From Acidobacteriota bacterium (GTDB lineage: Bacteria; Acidobacteriota; Thermoanaerobaculia; Gp7-AA8), in the NCBI GenBank assembly GCA_016184115.1, contig JACPDH010000002.1, positions 1-47,693 on the forward strand: a stretch of 47,693 nucleotides of DNA, written 5' to 3'. Positions within the stretch are counted from its first letter, which is position 1; each line of letters opens with the position of its first letter. Position numbers and translations under genes: made by a program. Under the pieces are notes generated by a model. The model was given only the letters and a program-made list of their open reading frames with translations. It did not search any database and had not been told where the DNA came from. This document shows, one piece after another, positions 7,283-16,902 of the stretch.

Positions 7283-8884
7283 ATGGCAAAAGTAACGATC
7301 GACGGAATCGACGTTGAAGTCCCCGACGGAATCAATGTCGTCGAAGCCGCGAAAGCGGCCGACGTTCACGTTCCGCATTTCTGCTATCACCCTGCCCTGA
7401 GTGTCGTCGGCCAGTGCCGCATGTGCCTGGTCGAGATCGACGGAATGCCGAAGCTGCAGGCCGGCTGCGCGACCTCCGTGCGCGACGGCATGAAGATCTC
7501 TGTCCACAACGACAAGGTCGACAAGGCGCGCAAGGGGCAGATGGAGTTCCTGCTCATCAATCACCCGCTCGACTGTCCGATTTGCGACAAAGCGGGCGAG
7601 TGCCCGCTGCAGGACTACTCCTTTAATTATGGCGCCGTCGCCTCACGTTACGGTGACGTGAAGCGAACCTACCCCGGAATGGATCGCACACCGATCGGGC
7701 CGCACGTGATGCAGAACATGAATCGCTGCATTCACTGCACGCGCTGCATCCGCTTCTGTGACGAGATCACCGGCACGGGCGAGCTCGCATTCATCAAACG
7801 TGGCGCCTCGACGGAAGTCGGCATCTTCCCGGGCCGCCCCGTCGACAACTGGATGAGCGCGTGCGTCACTGACGTCTGCCCCACCGGCGCGCTCACGGCG
7901 CGGGAGTTCCGATTCGAGTCGCGCGTCTGGAACCTCGAATCGACCGAATCGGTCTGCAACGGCTGCGACGTCGGGTGCAACATCTTCGTCGAGCACCGCA
8001 GCGGGAAGATCTATCGATACAAGCCGCGGGTGAACCCCGAGGTCAACGACTACTGGCTCTGCGACTACGGTCGTTTCTCTCACGAGCGCTACGAGACGGA
8101 TCGCGTCGTCGTGCCCCGCATGATGCGTGACGACTACCAGTCGATCGCCGGCTGGTCCGAGGCGATCGATGAAATCGCCTCGAGGCTTCGCACCACGAGC
8201 GGCGACAAAATCGCCGTCATCGCCTCCTCCCAGCTGACGAACGAAGATGCCTGGCTGCTTCGCCAGCTCTTCATCGATCGTCTCGGATCGAAAAACGCCG
8301 ACGTCGTCGTCGACGACATCGCCCCGATCCGGATGAAGTCGCGCAACGGCTGGCTCGAAGGCAAACAGGCAGGGCCTAACTTCCGTGGCGTACGCGCCGC
8401 GGGAATCAAGCCCACCGGCGGCCGAAGCGCCGAAGAACTGATGACGAAGGGTGCCGATGGCATCGACGTCCTCGTCGTCACGGAAGCAGCATTCAGCGCG
8501 CGCGCAACGAGCGCCGAAGTCATCGCGAACCTTCGAAAGGCCAGATTCCTCGTCGTTCTCGCGTGGGAGAACCACCCGCTGGCAGACGCTGCCGATGTCG
8601 TGCTCCCCACGACGATCTTCGCCGAGAAGTCGGGCACGTTCACGAACGTACAGGGTCGTCTCCAGAAGATCGTCGCCGGCTCGCTGCCGAAAGGCGAAGC
8701 CCTCCCCGAGTGGGAGATCCTCCGCCGCGTCGGTGTCGCTCTCGCTCCCGACGAGGTTTCGTACGCATTCTCCGAGGTCGAGGAGCTCTTCGACCAGATG
8801 GTCTCGAAGACCCCGGCGCTCAAATCCCTCGACTGGAGCGGCATCGAGCAGTTCGGCGTCACGGGGGCTCCGCAGGGCAGCTAG
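7283..8884 (+). CDS. nuoG: NADH-quinone oxidoreductase subunit G
   Basis: This large iron-sulfur subunit of complex I carries electrons from NuoE/F towards NuoI. The N-terminal 2Fe-2S ligands are in HFCYHPALSVVGQCRMCLVE with a later Cys, followed by the HxxxCxxC region HPLDCPICDKAGECPLQDY. Next is the 4Fe-4S set NRCIHCTRCIRFC with DVCPTGAL. A molybdopterin-type Fe4S4 module follows (VCNGCDVGCN, then a Cys in WLCDYGR) and a shortened molybdopterin-oxidoreductase-like domain. At 533 aa it is shorter than the roughly 700-900 aa of many NuoG. It is first gene of the second nuo block. Confidence 0.95.
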   Translation: MAKVTIDGIDVEVPDGINVVEAAKAADVHVPHFCYHPALSVVGQCRMCLVEIDGMPKLQAGCATSVRDGMKISVHNDKVDKARKGQMEFLLINHPLDCPICDKAGECPLQDYSFNYGAVASRYGDVKRTYPGMDRTPIGPHVMQNMNRCIHCTRCIRFCDEITGTGELAFIKRGASTEVGIFPGRPVDNWMSACVTDVCPTGALTAREFRFESRVWNLESTESVCNGCDVGCNIFVEHRSGKIYRYKPRVNPEVNDYWLCDYGRFSHERYETDRVVVPRMMRDDYQSIAGWSEAIDEIASRLRTTSGDKIAVIASSQLTNEDAWLLRQLFIDRLGSKNADVVVDDIAPIRMKSRNGWLEGKQAGPNFRGVRAAGIKPTGGRSAEELMTKGADGIDVLVVTEAAFSARATSAEVIANLRKARFLVVLAWENHPLADAADVVLPTTIFAEKSGTFTNVQGRLQKIVAGSLPKGEALPEWEILRRVGVALAPDEVSYAFSEVEELFDQMVSKTPALKSLDWSGIEQFGVTGAPQGS

Positions 8885-8899
8885 CCCTCGAGGATCGCA

Positions 8900-10204
8900 A
8901 TGAGCTTCGACACCCCTGACATCCTCCTGAATCTCATCAAGATCGGGATCGTCCTCGGACTGATCCTCAACGTCACGCCGATCATGGTTTGGGTCGAGAG
9001 GCGAGGAAGTGCTCTCATCCAGGATCGGCCCGGGCCTAACCGGATCGGACCCCTCGGCCTGATCCAGGCGATGGCTGATGCGGCCAAGTTCATCCTCAAA
9101 GAAGATCTCGTCCCCGCTCAGGCGCACAAGGTGCTCTACAACCTCGCGCCGATGTTCGGGCTCATCCCCGCCGTCACGACCTGCGCGGCCATTCCGTTCG
9201 CCCGCGGCTTCACGATTCCTGACGCCTTCACCTACAACGGCGTGATCGGCGCACTGCTCGTGGCCGGTGCCGTCGCGAACTTCCTCTTCGGCGTAATCGC
9301 GCTTCGCGTCACCGCCCACTTCGGCGCCAAGCCGGGCGCAACTCGGTTCAACCAGTGGATCGGCAAGATCGTCGGAGTCGCACTCATCGCGACGGCTCCC
9401 GTTCTCTTCGGTCTCTTCGCGTGGTTCCGCTCGGTCGGGTCGGTCGCGATGCCTCTCGGACTCGGTGGACGCTACTTCGAGCCGATCATCGCCGACGTGA
9501 GCATCGGGATCCTTCTGATCTTCGCGCTCTCGTCGCTCGGCGTGTACGGTCTCGCGACGGCAGGTTGGGCCTCGGCGAACAAGTTCTCGATGATCGGCGC
9601 GGTCCGCGCCTCCGCACAGATGATCTCGTACGAGCTCGCGCTGACGCTCTCGGCAGTAGGCGTGCTGATGTCCGCGGGAACGCTCCAGCTCACCGAGGTC
9701 GTCTATCGCCAGAGCGGTACGTTCGTGCTGTTCGACATGATCCCGCTCCCCGCCTGGAACGTCTTCCCGATGTTCGTCGGCTTCATCGTCTTCTGGGTCG
9801 CGTCATTCGCAGAGACGAATCGCCTTCCATTCGACTTCGCGGAAGCCGAGGCCGAGATCGTTGCCGGGTACCACACCGAGTACTCGTCGATGAAGTTCGC
9901 GCTCTTCTTCATGGCCGAGTACATGGCGATGGGAACGATCTCCGCGTTGATGGCGACGCTCTTCCTCGGAGGATGGGACGTTCCGTACTGGAACGAGCCT
10001 GCCACGTTCGTCGGCTTCCTTGCTTCGTTCGGCGCATTCCTTGCGAAGACCACGTTCTTCCTGATGGTCTTCGTCTGGGTTCGCTGGACGGTTCCGCGCC
10101 TCAAGTACGACCTGCTGATGAAGCTCGGGTGGAAGGTCTTCCTCCCGCTCGCGCTCCTGAACATGGTGATCGTCGCAATCCTGATTCCGCTGGGGTGGAT
10201 CTGA
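8900..10204 (+). CDS. nuoH: NADH-quinone oxidoreductase subunit H with an extra membrane insert
   Basis: This membrane subunit forms part of the quinone-binding site and links the arms of complex I. Conserved segments include VERRGSALIQDRPGPNRIG, LIQAMADAAKFILKED, WASANKFSMIGAVRASAQM and AETNRLPFDFAEAEAEIV. At 434 aa it exceeds the usual 320-350. The excess lies between about residues 103 and 192, before IADVSIGILLIFALSSLGVYG. It contains two hydrophobic stretches (VIGALLVAGAVANFLFGVIA and IVGVALIATAPVLFGLFAW), probably two extra helices. It overlaps nuoJ by one base. nuoI, normally next, is missing. Confidence 0.95.
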   Translation: MSFDTPDILLNLIKIGIVLGLILNVTPIMVWVERRGSALIQDRPGPNRIGPLGLIQAMADAAKFILKEDLVPAQAHKVLYNLAPMFGLIPAVTTCAAIPFARGFTIPDAFTYNGVIGALLVAGAVANFLFGVIALRVTAHFGAKPGATRFNQWIGKIVGVALIATAPVLFGLFAWFRSVGSVAMPLGLGGRYFEPIIADVSIGILLIFALSSLGVYGLATAGWASANKFSMIGAVRASAQMISYELALTLSAVGVLMSAGTLQLTEVVYRQSGTFVLFDMIPLPAWNVFPMFVGFIVFWVASFAETNRLPFDFAEAEAEIVAGYHTEYSSMKFALFFMAEYMAMGTISALMATLFLGGWDVPYWNEPATFVGFLASFGAFLAKTTFFLMVFVWVRWTVPRLKYDLLMKLGWKVFLPLALLNMVIVAILIPLGWI

Positions 10205-10731
10205 TGTTCGAGTATCTGATCTTCTTCACGTTCGCGGCGATCGCGGTGATCTTTTCCGCAATCGTCGTGATCCACCGAAACCCGGTGGTGAGCGCGCTCG
10301 CGCTCGTCGTGTCGTTCTTCTCGCTCGCCGTGATGTACGTGCTGCTCGACGCGCCGTTCATGGCGGCCCTGCAGGTGATCGTCTACGCGGGCGCGATCAT
10401 GGTGCTCTTCCTGTTCGTGATCATGCTCTTGAATCTCGCGCACACCGAAGAGCCGATTACCCGCCCGATTCAGCAGTTCCTTGGCATCACCGCCGCGGCG
10501 AGCTTCGCGATCACGATCATCTATTACCTCTGTAAGGCGGCGGTGCTGCACACCGGCGGACCCGCGGAATTCGTCTCCGACGCGCGCGCGATCGGCGTCT
10601 CGATGTTCGAGGCGTATATCTTCCCGTTCGAGGCAGTGTCGATCCTTCTTCTGGCGGCGATCGTCGGCGCGCTGATTCTTTCGCAGCGGACGAGCGCAAT
10701 TACGGAAGCAAAGGACGGGGGCGCGCGATGA
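10204..10731 (+). CDS. nuoJ: NADH-quinone oxidoreductase subunit J
   Basis: It is a 175-aa membrane subunit of complex I near the NuoK/NuoA interface, with five predicted helices. The start is the ATG that overlaps the nuoH stop (TGATG). The conserved third helix region [24 protein letters not shown] is clear. The protein ends EAKDGGAR and overlaps nuoK by four bases (ATGA), so nuoH, J and K are translationally coupled. Assignment is by this core motif, position and length. Confidence 0.95.
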   Translation: MFEYLIFFTFAAIAVIFSAIVVIHRNPVVSALALVVSFFSLAVMYVLLDAPFMAALQVIVYAGAIMVLFLFVIMLLNLAHTEEPITRPIQQFLGITAAASFAITIIYYLCKAAVLHTGGPAEFVSDARAIGVSMFEAYIFPFEAVSILLLAAIVGALILSQRTSAITEAKDGGAR

Positions 10732-11030
10732 TTCCGACCAGCTGGTTTCTGATCCTCGGCGCAATCCTCTTCTCGCTCGGCGTACTCGGCGTGCTCACGC
10801 GCCGGAACGGCATCACGATCTTCATGTCGATCGAGCTCATGGTCAACGCGGTGAACCTGACGTTCATCGCCTACGCCAGGGAGCTCGGCTCGCTCCACGG
10901 CCTGATGTGGGTCTTCTTCATCATGGCCGTCGCCGCGGCAGAAGCCGCGGTCGGCCTCGCCATCTTCATCGCTCTCTATCGCCATCGCGAGACGATCGAT
11001 GTCGACGAGGCCAACCTGATGCACTGGTAA
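10728..11030 (+). CDS. nuoK: NADH-quinone oxidoreductase subunit K
   Basis: It is a 100-aa, three-helix membrane subunit related to MrpC and part of the proton path of complex I. It shows [20 protein letters not shown] with the conserved membrane Glu, then [13 protein letters not shown] and [20 protein letters not shown] with the second conserved Glu. The length is standard. The 127 bases between it and nuoL contain short GC-rich inverted repeats but no gene. Confidence 0.96.
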   Translation: MIPTSWFLILGAILFSLGVLGVLTRRNGITIFMSIELMVNAVNLTFIAYARELGSLHGLMWVFFIMAVAAAEAAVGLAIFIALYRHRETIDVDEANLMHW

Positions 11031-11157
11031 CGAATCCCCGCTCACGAGCGGGAGCTGTGACATTCGGGGAAATCCGCGCGGCACGAAGGGTGCGGGAAAC
11101 GCACCGTCCGACGGAGATCCCGCGGGCCGGAAGTCGCGGCCCGGGAGACTGACAGGC

Positions 11158-13092
11158 ATGCTCGATAAACTGGCACTGATTCCCCTGATGCCGTTCCTCG
11201 GATTTCTGCTGAACGGCCTCTTCGGACGGCGGCTCGGCAAGACGTTCGTCTCGATCGTTGGCGTCGGAACCGCGTTCGCTTCGGCAATCCTCGGCAGTTA
11301 CGCGACGTGGGAGTATGTCCACACCTTCCACGACGGCGAGCGCCACGTCGACGTCGTCTACCAGTGGTTCCTCTCCGGCGGCGTCGGCACAGACATCGCG
11401 TTCCAGCTCGATCCCCTCTCGATCGTGATGTTGATGGTCGTCACCTGGGTCGGCTCGCTCATTCACCTCTACTCCGTCGGCTACATGCACGAGGAGGATG
11501 GGTACTTCCGCTACTTTTCATACCTCAATCTCTTCCTGGCGATGATGCTCATTCTCATTCTGGGATCGAGCTATCTCTTCGCGTTCGTCGGATGGGAAGG
11601 GGTCGGCCTCTGCTCCTACCTGCTGATCGGCTACTACTATCAGACCGACTTCGCGCCCGCCGCGGGTAAGAAGGCGTTCGTCGTCAACCGGATCGGTGAC
11701 TTCGGCTTCCTCCTCGCGATGTTCCTGATGTTCATGGCCTTCGGCAGCGTCGATTTCGGCGCGGTCGAGAAGGGTGCGATCGGCGTCGGCCCTGGCGCGC
11801 TCGTGACGGGCATCTGCGTGCTGATGTTCGTCGGCGCGTGCGGCAAGTCGGCCCAGATGCCGCTTTATGTCTGGCTTCCTGACGCGATGGCGGGCCCGAC
11901 GCCCGTCTCGGCGCTGATCCATGCCGCGACGATGGTCACTGCCGGCGTCTACCTCGTCGTCCGATCGAACGTTCTGTTCCGCATGTCGCCGACGGCGATG
12001 GCGATCGTGGCGTTCATCGGCGCGCTCACGGCGCTCTTCGCGGCGACGATTGGCGTGGCGCAGAACGACATCAAGAAGGTGCTCGCCTACTCCACCGTTT
12101 CACAGCTCGGCTTCATGTTCATCGCGGCGGGCGTCGGCGCGTACGTCGCCGCGATCTTCCACCTGGTGACGCACGCATTCTTCAAGGCCTGCCTCTTCCT
12201 CGGCTCCGGCTCTGTCATCCACGCGATGGGTGGCGAGCAGGACATCCGGAAGATGGGAGGGCTTCGAAAGCACATCCCGGTCACGCACTGGACGTTTGCG
12301 ATCGCGACATTCGCCATCGCCGGCTTCCCTCTCGCCGCAGGCTTCTTCTCAAAGGACGAGATCCTCGCGTCGGCTCTCGCTACGCCTTACTTCGCTTCGC
12401 TCGGCAAGGTTGTGTGGGCGATGGGCACGGTTGCGGCGCTCTTCACCGCCTTTTACATGTACCGGCTTTACTACCTCACCTTCGCCGGTGAGTTCCGTGG
12501 CACGCACGAACAGGAGCACCACCTGCACGAGTCGCCGAAGACGATGACGATTCCGCTCATCGTCCTCGCTTCGCTCTCGGCAGTCGGCGGCCTCATCGGG
12601 ATTCCGCATCTCCTCGGCCATTCATTGCACATCCCGCACGTTCTCGAGCACTGGCTCGAGCCGGTGCTGACGAAAGTTGCGGGCCTGCGCGACGGAGCGT
12701 TCGCCGTGGCGGAACAGCCCGAGATCATCGTCATGGCCGGCTCGACGATCCTCGCGCTGGCTGGCTGGTGGTTTGCAAAGTCGAAGTATGCGACGCGCGG
12801 CACGGCCGCCGACGAGGCATTCCACGAGAACATGCCGGGGCTCGCCTCGACGTGGGAGAACAAGTACTGGGTCGACGAGCTCTACGACGCGATCGTCGTC
12901 AAACCGCTGCACGGCTTCTCGACGATCTGCTGGAAGGTATTCGACGCGATCATCGATGGGCTCCTCAGCCTCGCTGCTTACTTCATCGCCGCGTTAGGCG
13001 ACATCATCCGGTTCTTCCAGACCGGGAACGTGCGCAACTACGCGCTGATGCTCTTCCTCGGAGTCGTCGTATTCATCTGGGTGTATGTCTAG
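11158..13092 (+). CDS. nuoL: NADH-quinone oxidoreductase subunit L
   Basis: It is the distal antiporter-like proton-pumping subunit of complex I, 644 aa, the usual length. It has the N-terminal DKLALIPLMPFLGFLLNGLF, the quinone/proton-channel region FVGWEGVGLCSYLLIGYYY with the key Glu, then KSAQMPLYVWLPDAMAGPTP and VSALIHAATMVTAGVYLV. The broken-helix segments and the long C-terminal lateral helix region end FLGVVVFIWVYV. It is co-oriented with nuoM, 45 bases away. Confidence 0.97.
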   Translation: MLDKLALIPLMPFLGFLLNGLFGRRLGKTFVSIVGVGTAFASAILGSYATWEYVHTFHDGERHVDVVYQWFLSGGVGTDIAFQLDPLSIVMLMVVTWVGSLIHLYSVGYMHEEDGYFRYFSYLNLFLAMMLILILGSSYLFAFVGWEGVGLCSYLLIGYYYQTDFAPAAGKKAFVVNRIGDFGFLLAMFLMFMAFGSVDFGAVEKGAIGVGPGALVTGICVLMFVGACGKSAQMPLYVWLPDAMAGPTPVSALIHAATMVTAGVYLVVRSNVLFRMSPTAMAIVAFIGALTALFAATIGVAQNDIKKVLAYSTVSQLGFMFIAAGVGAYVAAIFHLVTHAFFKACLFLGSGSVIHAMGGEQDIRKMGGLRKHIPVTHWTFAIATFAIAGFPLAAGFFSKDEILASALATPYFASLGKVVWAMGTVAALFTAFYMYRLYYLTFAGEFRGTHEQEHHLHESPKTMTIPLIVLASLSAVGGLIGIPHLLGHSLHIPHVLEHWLEPVLTKVAGLRDGAFAVAEQPEIIVMAGSTILALAGWWFAKSKYATRGTAADEAFHENMPGLASTWENKYWVDELYDAIVVKPLHGFSTICWKVFDAIIDGLLSLAAYFIAALGDIIRFFQTGNVRNYALMLFLGVVVFIWVYV

Positions 13093-13137
13093 GAATTCTC
13101 GCGGCCGGCGCCATGCGGCCGGCACAGGGCTCGATGC

Positions 13138-14709
13138 ATGACTGAACTACTGAGCAATCATCTGCTGAGCGTGATCCTCTGGCTGCCGCTCGTTGGCGCG
13201 CTGGCGATCGCTCTGATCCCGAAACGTCTCGAGCAGCAGGCGAAGGTCGCGGGCCTCTTCGTCGCGCTCGCAACCTTTGTCCTCTCGCTCGGAATCCTGC
13301 AAAGATTCGACGACGCGGAGGCCGGCTTTCAGCTCGTGGAGCGCTCCGCCTGGCTCCCCGCATGGGGAGTTTCCTACGCACTCGGGATCGACGGCATCTC
13401 GCTCTGGCTGACGCTGCTGACGACATTCCTCACGCCGCTCGTGCTCCTCTCCGCCTGGAACTCGGTCCACAAGCACGTCAACTCCTACATCGTCGCGATG
13501 CTCGCGCTCGAGTTCGGCATGATCGGCTCGTTCCTCGCGACCGACTTGCTCCTCTTCTACGTCTTCTTCGAGTTGATGCTCGTGCCGATGTATCTCATCA
13601 TCGGCGTGTGGGGCGGCCCGCGCAGAATCTACGCCGCGATCAAGTTCTTCCTCTTCACGATCGCCGGTTCGCTCCTGATGCTCGTCGCGATCCTTTACCT
13701 CGTCTTCGTGATCAAGGGTGGAAGCGGGGCGCCGACCTTCAACATCGTCGACCTCTACGGTCTCGCGATCCCGATGAAGACGCAGGCACTCCTCTTCTTC
13801 GCGTTCACGCTCGCGTTCGCGATCAAAGTGCCGCTCTTCCCGTTTCACACCTGGTTACCCGACGCGCACGTCGAGGCTCCGACCGGCGGCTCGATCATCC
13901 TTGCAGGCGTTCTGCTGAAGCTCGGCACGTACGGCTTTCTCCGATTCGTCCTCCCCTTCTTCCCCGAGGCGACCTACAAGTACGCGCCGGTATTGGCAGT
14001 GCTCTCCGTGATCGGGATCATCTACGGCGCACTCGTCGCCTGGGTGCAGCCCGACATGAAGAAGCTCGTTGCGTACTCCTCGGTCTCACACCTCGGCTTC
14101 TGCGTGCTCGGCATCTTCGCCGTCACGCAGACGTCGATCGAAGGATCGATTCTGCAGATGGTGAGCCACGGTCTCTCGACCGGCGCGCTCTTCCTTCTCG
14201 TCGGCGTGATCTACGACCGCCGGCACACGCGCATGCTTGCCGACTTCGGCGGACTGGCGAAGTCGATGCCGGTCTACGCGACCATCTTCGTCATCGTCGC
14301 CCTCTCGTCGGCCGGGCTTCCGGGCTTGAACGGCTTCGTCGGCGAGTTCCTCATCCTGACCGGTTCGTTCAAGACGCTTCCGTGGTACGCCGTCGTCGCA
14401 GCGTCAGGAGTCATTCTCGCGGCTCTCTACCTTCTCTGGCTCGTCCAGCGCGTCTTCTTCGGACCGCTCGACAAGGACGAGAACAAGGGACTGCCCGACA
14501 TGCAGTGGAACGAGCTCGCGGCGGTCGTGCCGCTACTCGTCTTCATCGTCTGGATCGGCGTCTACCCCAACACGTTCCTCAAGAAGATGGAGCCCTCGGT
14601 GCGGCAACTGTTGACGACCGTCGAGGACCATCACGCGGCGATTGGAAAGCTCGCAGTCACTGAGCCAGACGCACCCGCCGCGAATCCCGTCGATGGAGTG
14701 TCGCGATGA
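13138..14709 (+). CDS. nuoM: NADH-quinone oxidoreductase subunit M
   Basis: It is an antiporter-like proton-pumping subunit of complex I, 523 aa. Visible are YALGIDGISLWLTLLTTFLTP, LLFYVFFELMLVPMYLIIG with the conserved Glu, FHTWLPDAHVEAPTGGSIIL, KKLVAYSSVSHLGFCVLG and SSAGLPGLNGFVGEFLIL. The stop overlaps the nuoN start by four bases (ATGA). The C-terminal tail after the last helix is longer than strictly needed and rich in Asp/Glu/Ala. Confidence 0.97.
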   Translation: MTELLSNHLLSVILWLPLVGALAIALIPKRLEQQAKVAGLFVALATFVLSLGILQRFDDAEAGFQLVERSAWLPAWGVSYALGIDGISLWLTLLTTFLTPLVLLSAWNSVHKHVNSYIVAMLALEFGMIGSFLATDLLLFYVFFELMLVPMYLIIGVWGGPRRIYAAIKFFLFTIAGSLLMLVAILYLVFVIKGGSGAPTFNIVDLYGLAIPMKTQALLFFAFTLAFAIKVPLFPFHTWLPDAHVEAPTGGSIILAGVLLKLGTYGFLRFVLPFFPEATYKYAPVLAVLSVIGIIYGALVAWVQPDMKKLVAYSSVSHLGFCVLGIFAVTQTSIEGSILQMVSHGLSTGALFLLVGVIYDRRHTRMLADFGGLAKSMPVYATIFVIVALSSAGLPGLNGFVGEFLILTGSFKTLPWYAVVAASGVILAALYLLWLVQRVFFGPLDKDENKGLPDMQWNELAAVVPLLVFIVWIGVYPNTFLKKMEPSVRQLLTTVEDHHAAIGKLAVTEPDAPAANPVDGVSR

Positions 14710-16187
14710 ACCTCAACCCGCTGCTCGAGCCCGACTGGCTCAAAGCGATCCGCCCGGAGACGATCCTAGTCGTCGGCGGTCTCCTGCTGATTCTCCTCGA
14801 GGCGTTCTTCCGCGACACCCTTCGCCGACTCCTCGCTCCGCTCGCCGCGGTCATTCTCGCGGCAACGGCGTGGGTCGTCGTCGGCATGTACCCATGGGTC
14901 TCGGACGCGCCGAGGGTCTTCTTTGGCGGAACGTACCAGATCAGCGTCGCGACGATTGTCTTCGACCTCACCTTCATCCTCGCGACGCTGCTCGTGATCA
15001 TGCTCTCGCGCGACTACCTGCAGCGCGAGAACATCGACTGCGGCGAGTACTACGCGCTACTCCTCTGGGGCACTTTCGGCATGATGATGATGGCGAAGGG
15101 GCTCGAGCTCCTCGTCGTCGTGCTCGGCCTCGAGACGTTGTCGGTCTGCATCTTCGTTCTCGTCGGATTCCATCGGAGGATCCCGATCTCGAACGAGGCG
15201 AGTCTCAAGTACTTCCTGATGGGTGCCTTCGCCACGGGCTTTGTCCTGTATGGCATTGCGCTCTTCTACGGGGCGACGGGATCGACGAGCATCCCGCAAC
15301 TTCTCGTCTACTTCTCGCAGAATCAGAGCGCGGGACCTCTGCTCACGATCGCGTTCATCCTCATCATGGCGGGGCTCGGCTTCAAGCTTGCGCTCGCGCC
15401 GTTCCACGGCTGGGCGCCCGACGTCTACCAGGGCGCGCCGACACCTGTCGCCGCATGGCTGTCGACCGCTCCCAAGGCGGCAACGCTCGTCGTGCTGCTC
15501 CGGCTCTTCGCAGCGACGAGTCCCGTCGCAGAGCAGACGAAGTGGATGTCCATCGCCGCGATTCTCGCCGTCCTTTCGATGATCCTTGGCAACTTCGTCG
15601 CGATTGCACAGCGCGATCTCAAGCGCATGCTCGCCTACTCCGGCATCGCGCACGTCGGATACATGATGCTTGCCGTCAGGACCGTTCGCGAAGACGCCGT
15701 CGCGGCGATCGCACTCTACGCCGTCACCTACGTGCTGATGAACATTGGCGCATTCGGCGTCATCTCTCTACTTCAGAAGAATCAGAACGATCCGCAGACG
15801 CTCGACGACGTCGCGGGTATGGGCTTCAAGTATCCGTTCGCGGGAATCGCGCTGACCGTGTTCATGCTTTCGCTCGCCGGCATTCCGGGTACCGCCGGCT
15901 TCATGTCGAAGTTCTTCGTGTTCAAGGTCGTCATCGATGCGGGCGACATCGGACTGGCACTAATCGGCATATTCACCAGCATCGTCTCGGTCTACTACTA
16001 CCTGCGGGTCGTCTACTTCCTTTACATGAAGGAAGGCGACGAACTGACGCCGGTGCCGGTGCGCGGCGCGTTCGCGACAGGAGCACTCGCGCTTGCGATC
16101 GTGGGTGTTTTCGTCGTGGGACTCTGGCCGATGCCTGTGTTCGATCTCTTCCCGCTCGCCGCCAACGCAATCTTCCTAGGTCACTGA
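14706..16187 (+). CDS. nuoN: NADH-quinone oxidoreductase subunit N
   Basis: It is the third antiporter-like pumping subunit of complex I, 493 aa. It shows GLETLSVCIFVLVGFHRR with the conserved Glu, LALAPFHGWAPDVYQGAPTP, LKRMLAYSGIAHVGYMMLA and SLAGIPGTAGFMSKFFVFK. The order L-M-N closes the membrane-arm genes as in typical operons. The next gene, rex, starts only six bases after the stop. Confidence 0.97.
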   Translation: MNLNPLLEPDWLKAIRPETILVVGGLLLILLEAFFRDTLRRLLAPLAAVILAATAWVVVGMYPWVSDAPRVFFGGTYQISVATIVFDLTFILATLLVIMLSRDYLQRENIDCGEYYALLLWGTFGMMMMAKGLELLVVVLGLETLSVCIFVLVGFHRRIPISNEASLKYFLMGAFATGFVLYGIALFYGATGSTSIPQLLVYFSQNQSAGPLLTIAFILIMAGLGFKLALAPFHGWAPDVYQGAPTPVAAWLSTAPKAATLVVLLRLFAATSPVAEQTKWMSIAAILAVLSMILGNFVAIAQRDLKRMLAYSGIAHVGYMMLAVRTVREDAVAAIALYAVTYVLMNIGAFGVISLLQKNQNDPQTLDDVAGMGFKYPFAGIALTVFMLSLAGIPGTAGFMSKFFVFKVVIDAGDIGLALIGIFTSIVSVYYYLRVVYFLYMKEGDELTPVPVRGAFATGALALAIVGVFVVGLWPMPVFDLFPLAANAIFLGH

Positions 16188-16193
16188 GCCCCG

Positions 16194-16868
16194 ATGCCTT
16201 CGCCTCTGAAAGGGCTCCGCGCGAGCGGCGCCGAGCGCGACGGCGTTTCGGAGTTCACAACGGAGAGACTGTCGATCTACCTCCGCTGCCTCGCACAGCT
16301 CGAGGCAGCCGGAACGGAGACTGTCTCGTCTGCCCGTCTCGCTGAGTGCTTCCACCTCAACTCGGCGCAGATCAGAAAAGACCTGGCCTGCATCGGAGAG
16401 CTCGGCATCCGCGGCGTCGGCTATCGCGTCGCGTCGCTGCGAGAGCACATCGCTCGCACGTTAGGGATCGACCGCACGCGGCCCGTCGTGATCTTCGGAG
16501 CCGGGAACCTTGGAACGGCACTTGCCGACCATCGCGGATTCAACGAGAACGGCTTTTCGGTCGTCGCCTTGTTTGACGACGACCCGGCGAAGACGGGAAC
16601 GTCGACGAGGAACGGCGTCGCGATCCATCCGGTCGAGAGACTTCGAGAGATCGTCGAGCGGGAGCGTGTCGAGATCGGGATCATCGCGGTGCCGGCGTCT
16701 GCGGCGCACATCGTCTGTGATCTGCTCGCCGGAGCGGGAATCCCCGCAATCCTGAACTTCGCACCCGTCCAGCTCGAGTTGCGTGACGGTGTCGTCATCA
16801 AGTGCGTCGATCTTCGAATCGACCTCGAGTCGCTCTCGTTCGCACTTCGAAGCGCGGGCCGGAGTTAA
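16194..16868 (+). CDS. rex: Redox-sensing transcriptional repressor Rex
   Basis: Rex is a dimeric repressor that binds DNA when NAD+ is high and is released by NADH, typically controlling respiration genes. It has 224 aa. The winged helix is at residues 20-80 (YLRCLAQLEAAG, HLNSAQIRKDLACIGELGIRGVGY) and the Rossmann fold starts at VVIFGAGNLGTALADH. The family core is QIRKDL-(A)-FG-E-G-RG-GY; here the Phe-Gly is Ile-Gly. It lies six bases after nuoN, so it is co-transcribed with the complex whose substrate ratio it senses. This suggests feedback on the operon; no operator was identified. Confidence 0.93.
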   Translation: MPSPLKGLRASGAERDGVSEFTTERLSIYLRCLAQLEAAGTETVSSARLAECFHLNSAQIRKDLACIGELGIRGVGYRVASLREHIARTLGIDRTRPVVIFGAGNLGTALADHRGFNENGFSVVALFDDDPAKTGTSTRNGVAIHPVERLREIVERERVEIGIIAVPASAAHIVCDLLAGAGIPAILNFAPVQLELRDGVVIKCVDLRIDLESLSFALRSAGRS

Positions 16869-16902
16869 GAAAGAATCTTTCCGATTCCTCCGCCACCAGC
16901 CG

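Noticed and set aside
7643-9319. 558-aa minus-strand open frame
   Set aside because: It covers nuoG and nuoH on the opposite strand and has shadow-frame composition with no motif.
14642-16345. 567-aa plus-strand open frame over nuoN
   Set aside because: It is a +1 frame of nuoN, Arg-rich with no domain, while nuoN itself is unmistakable.
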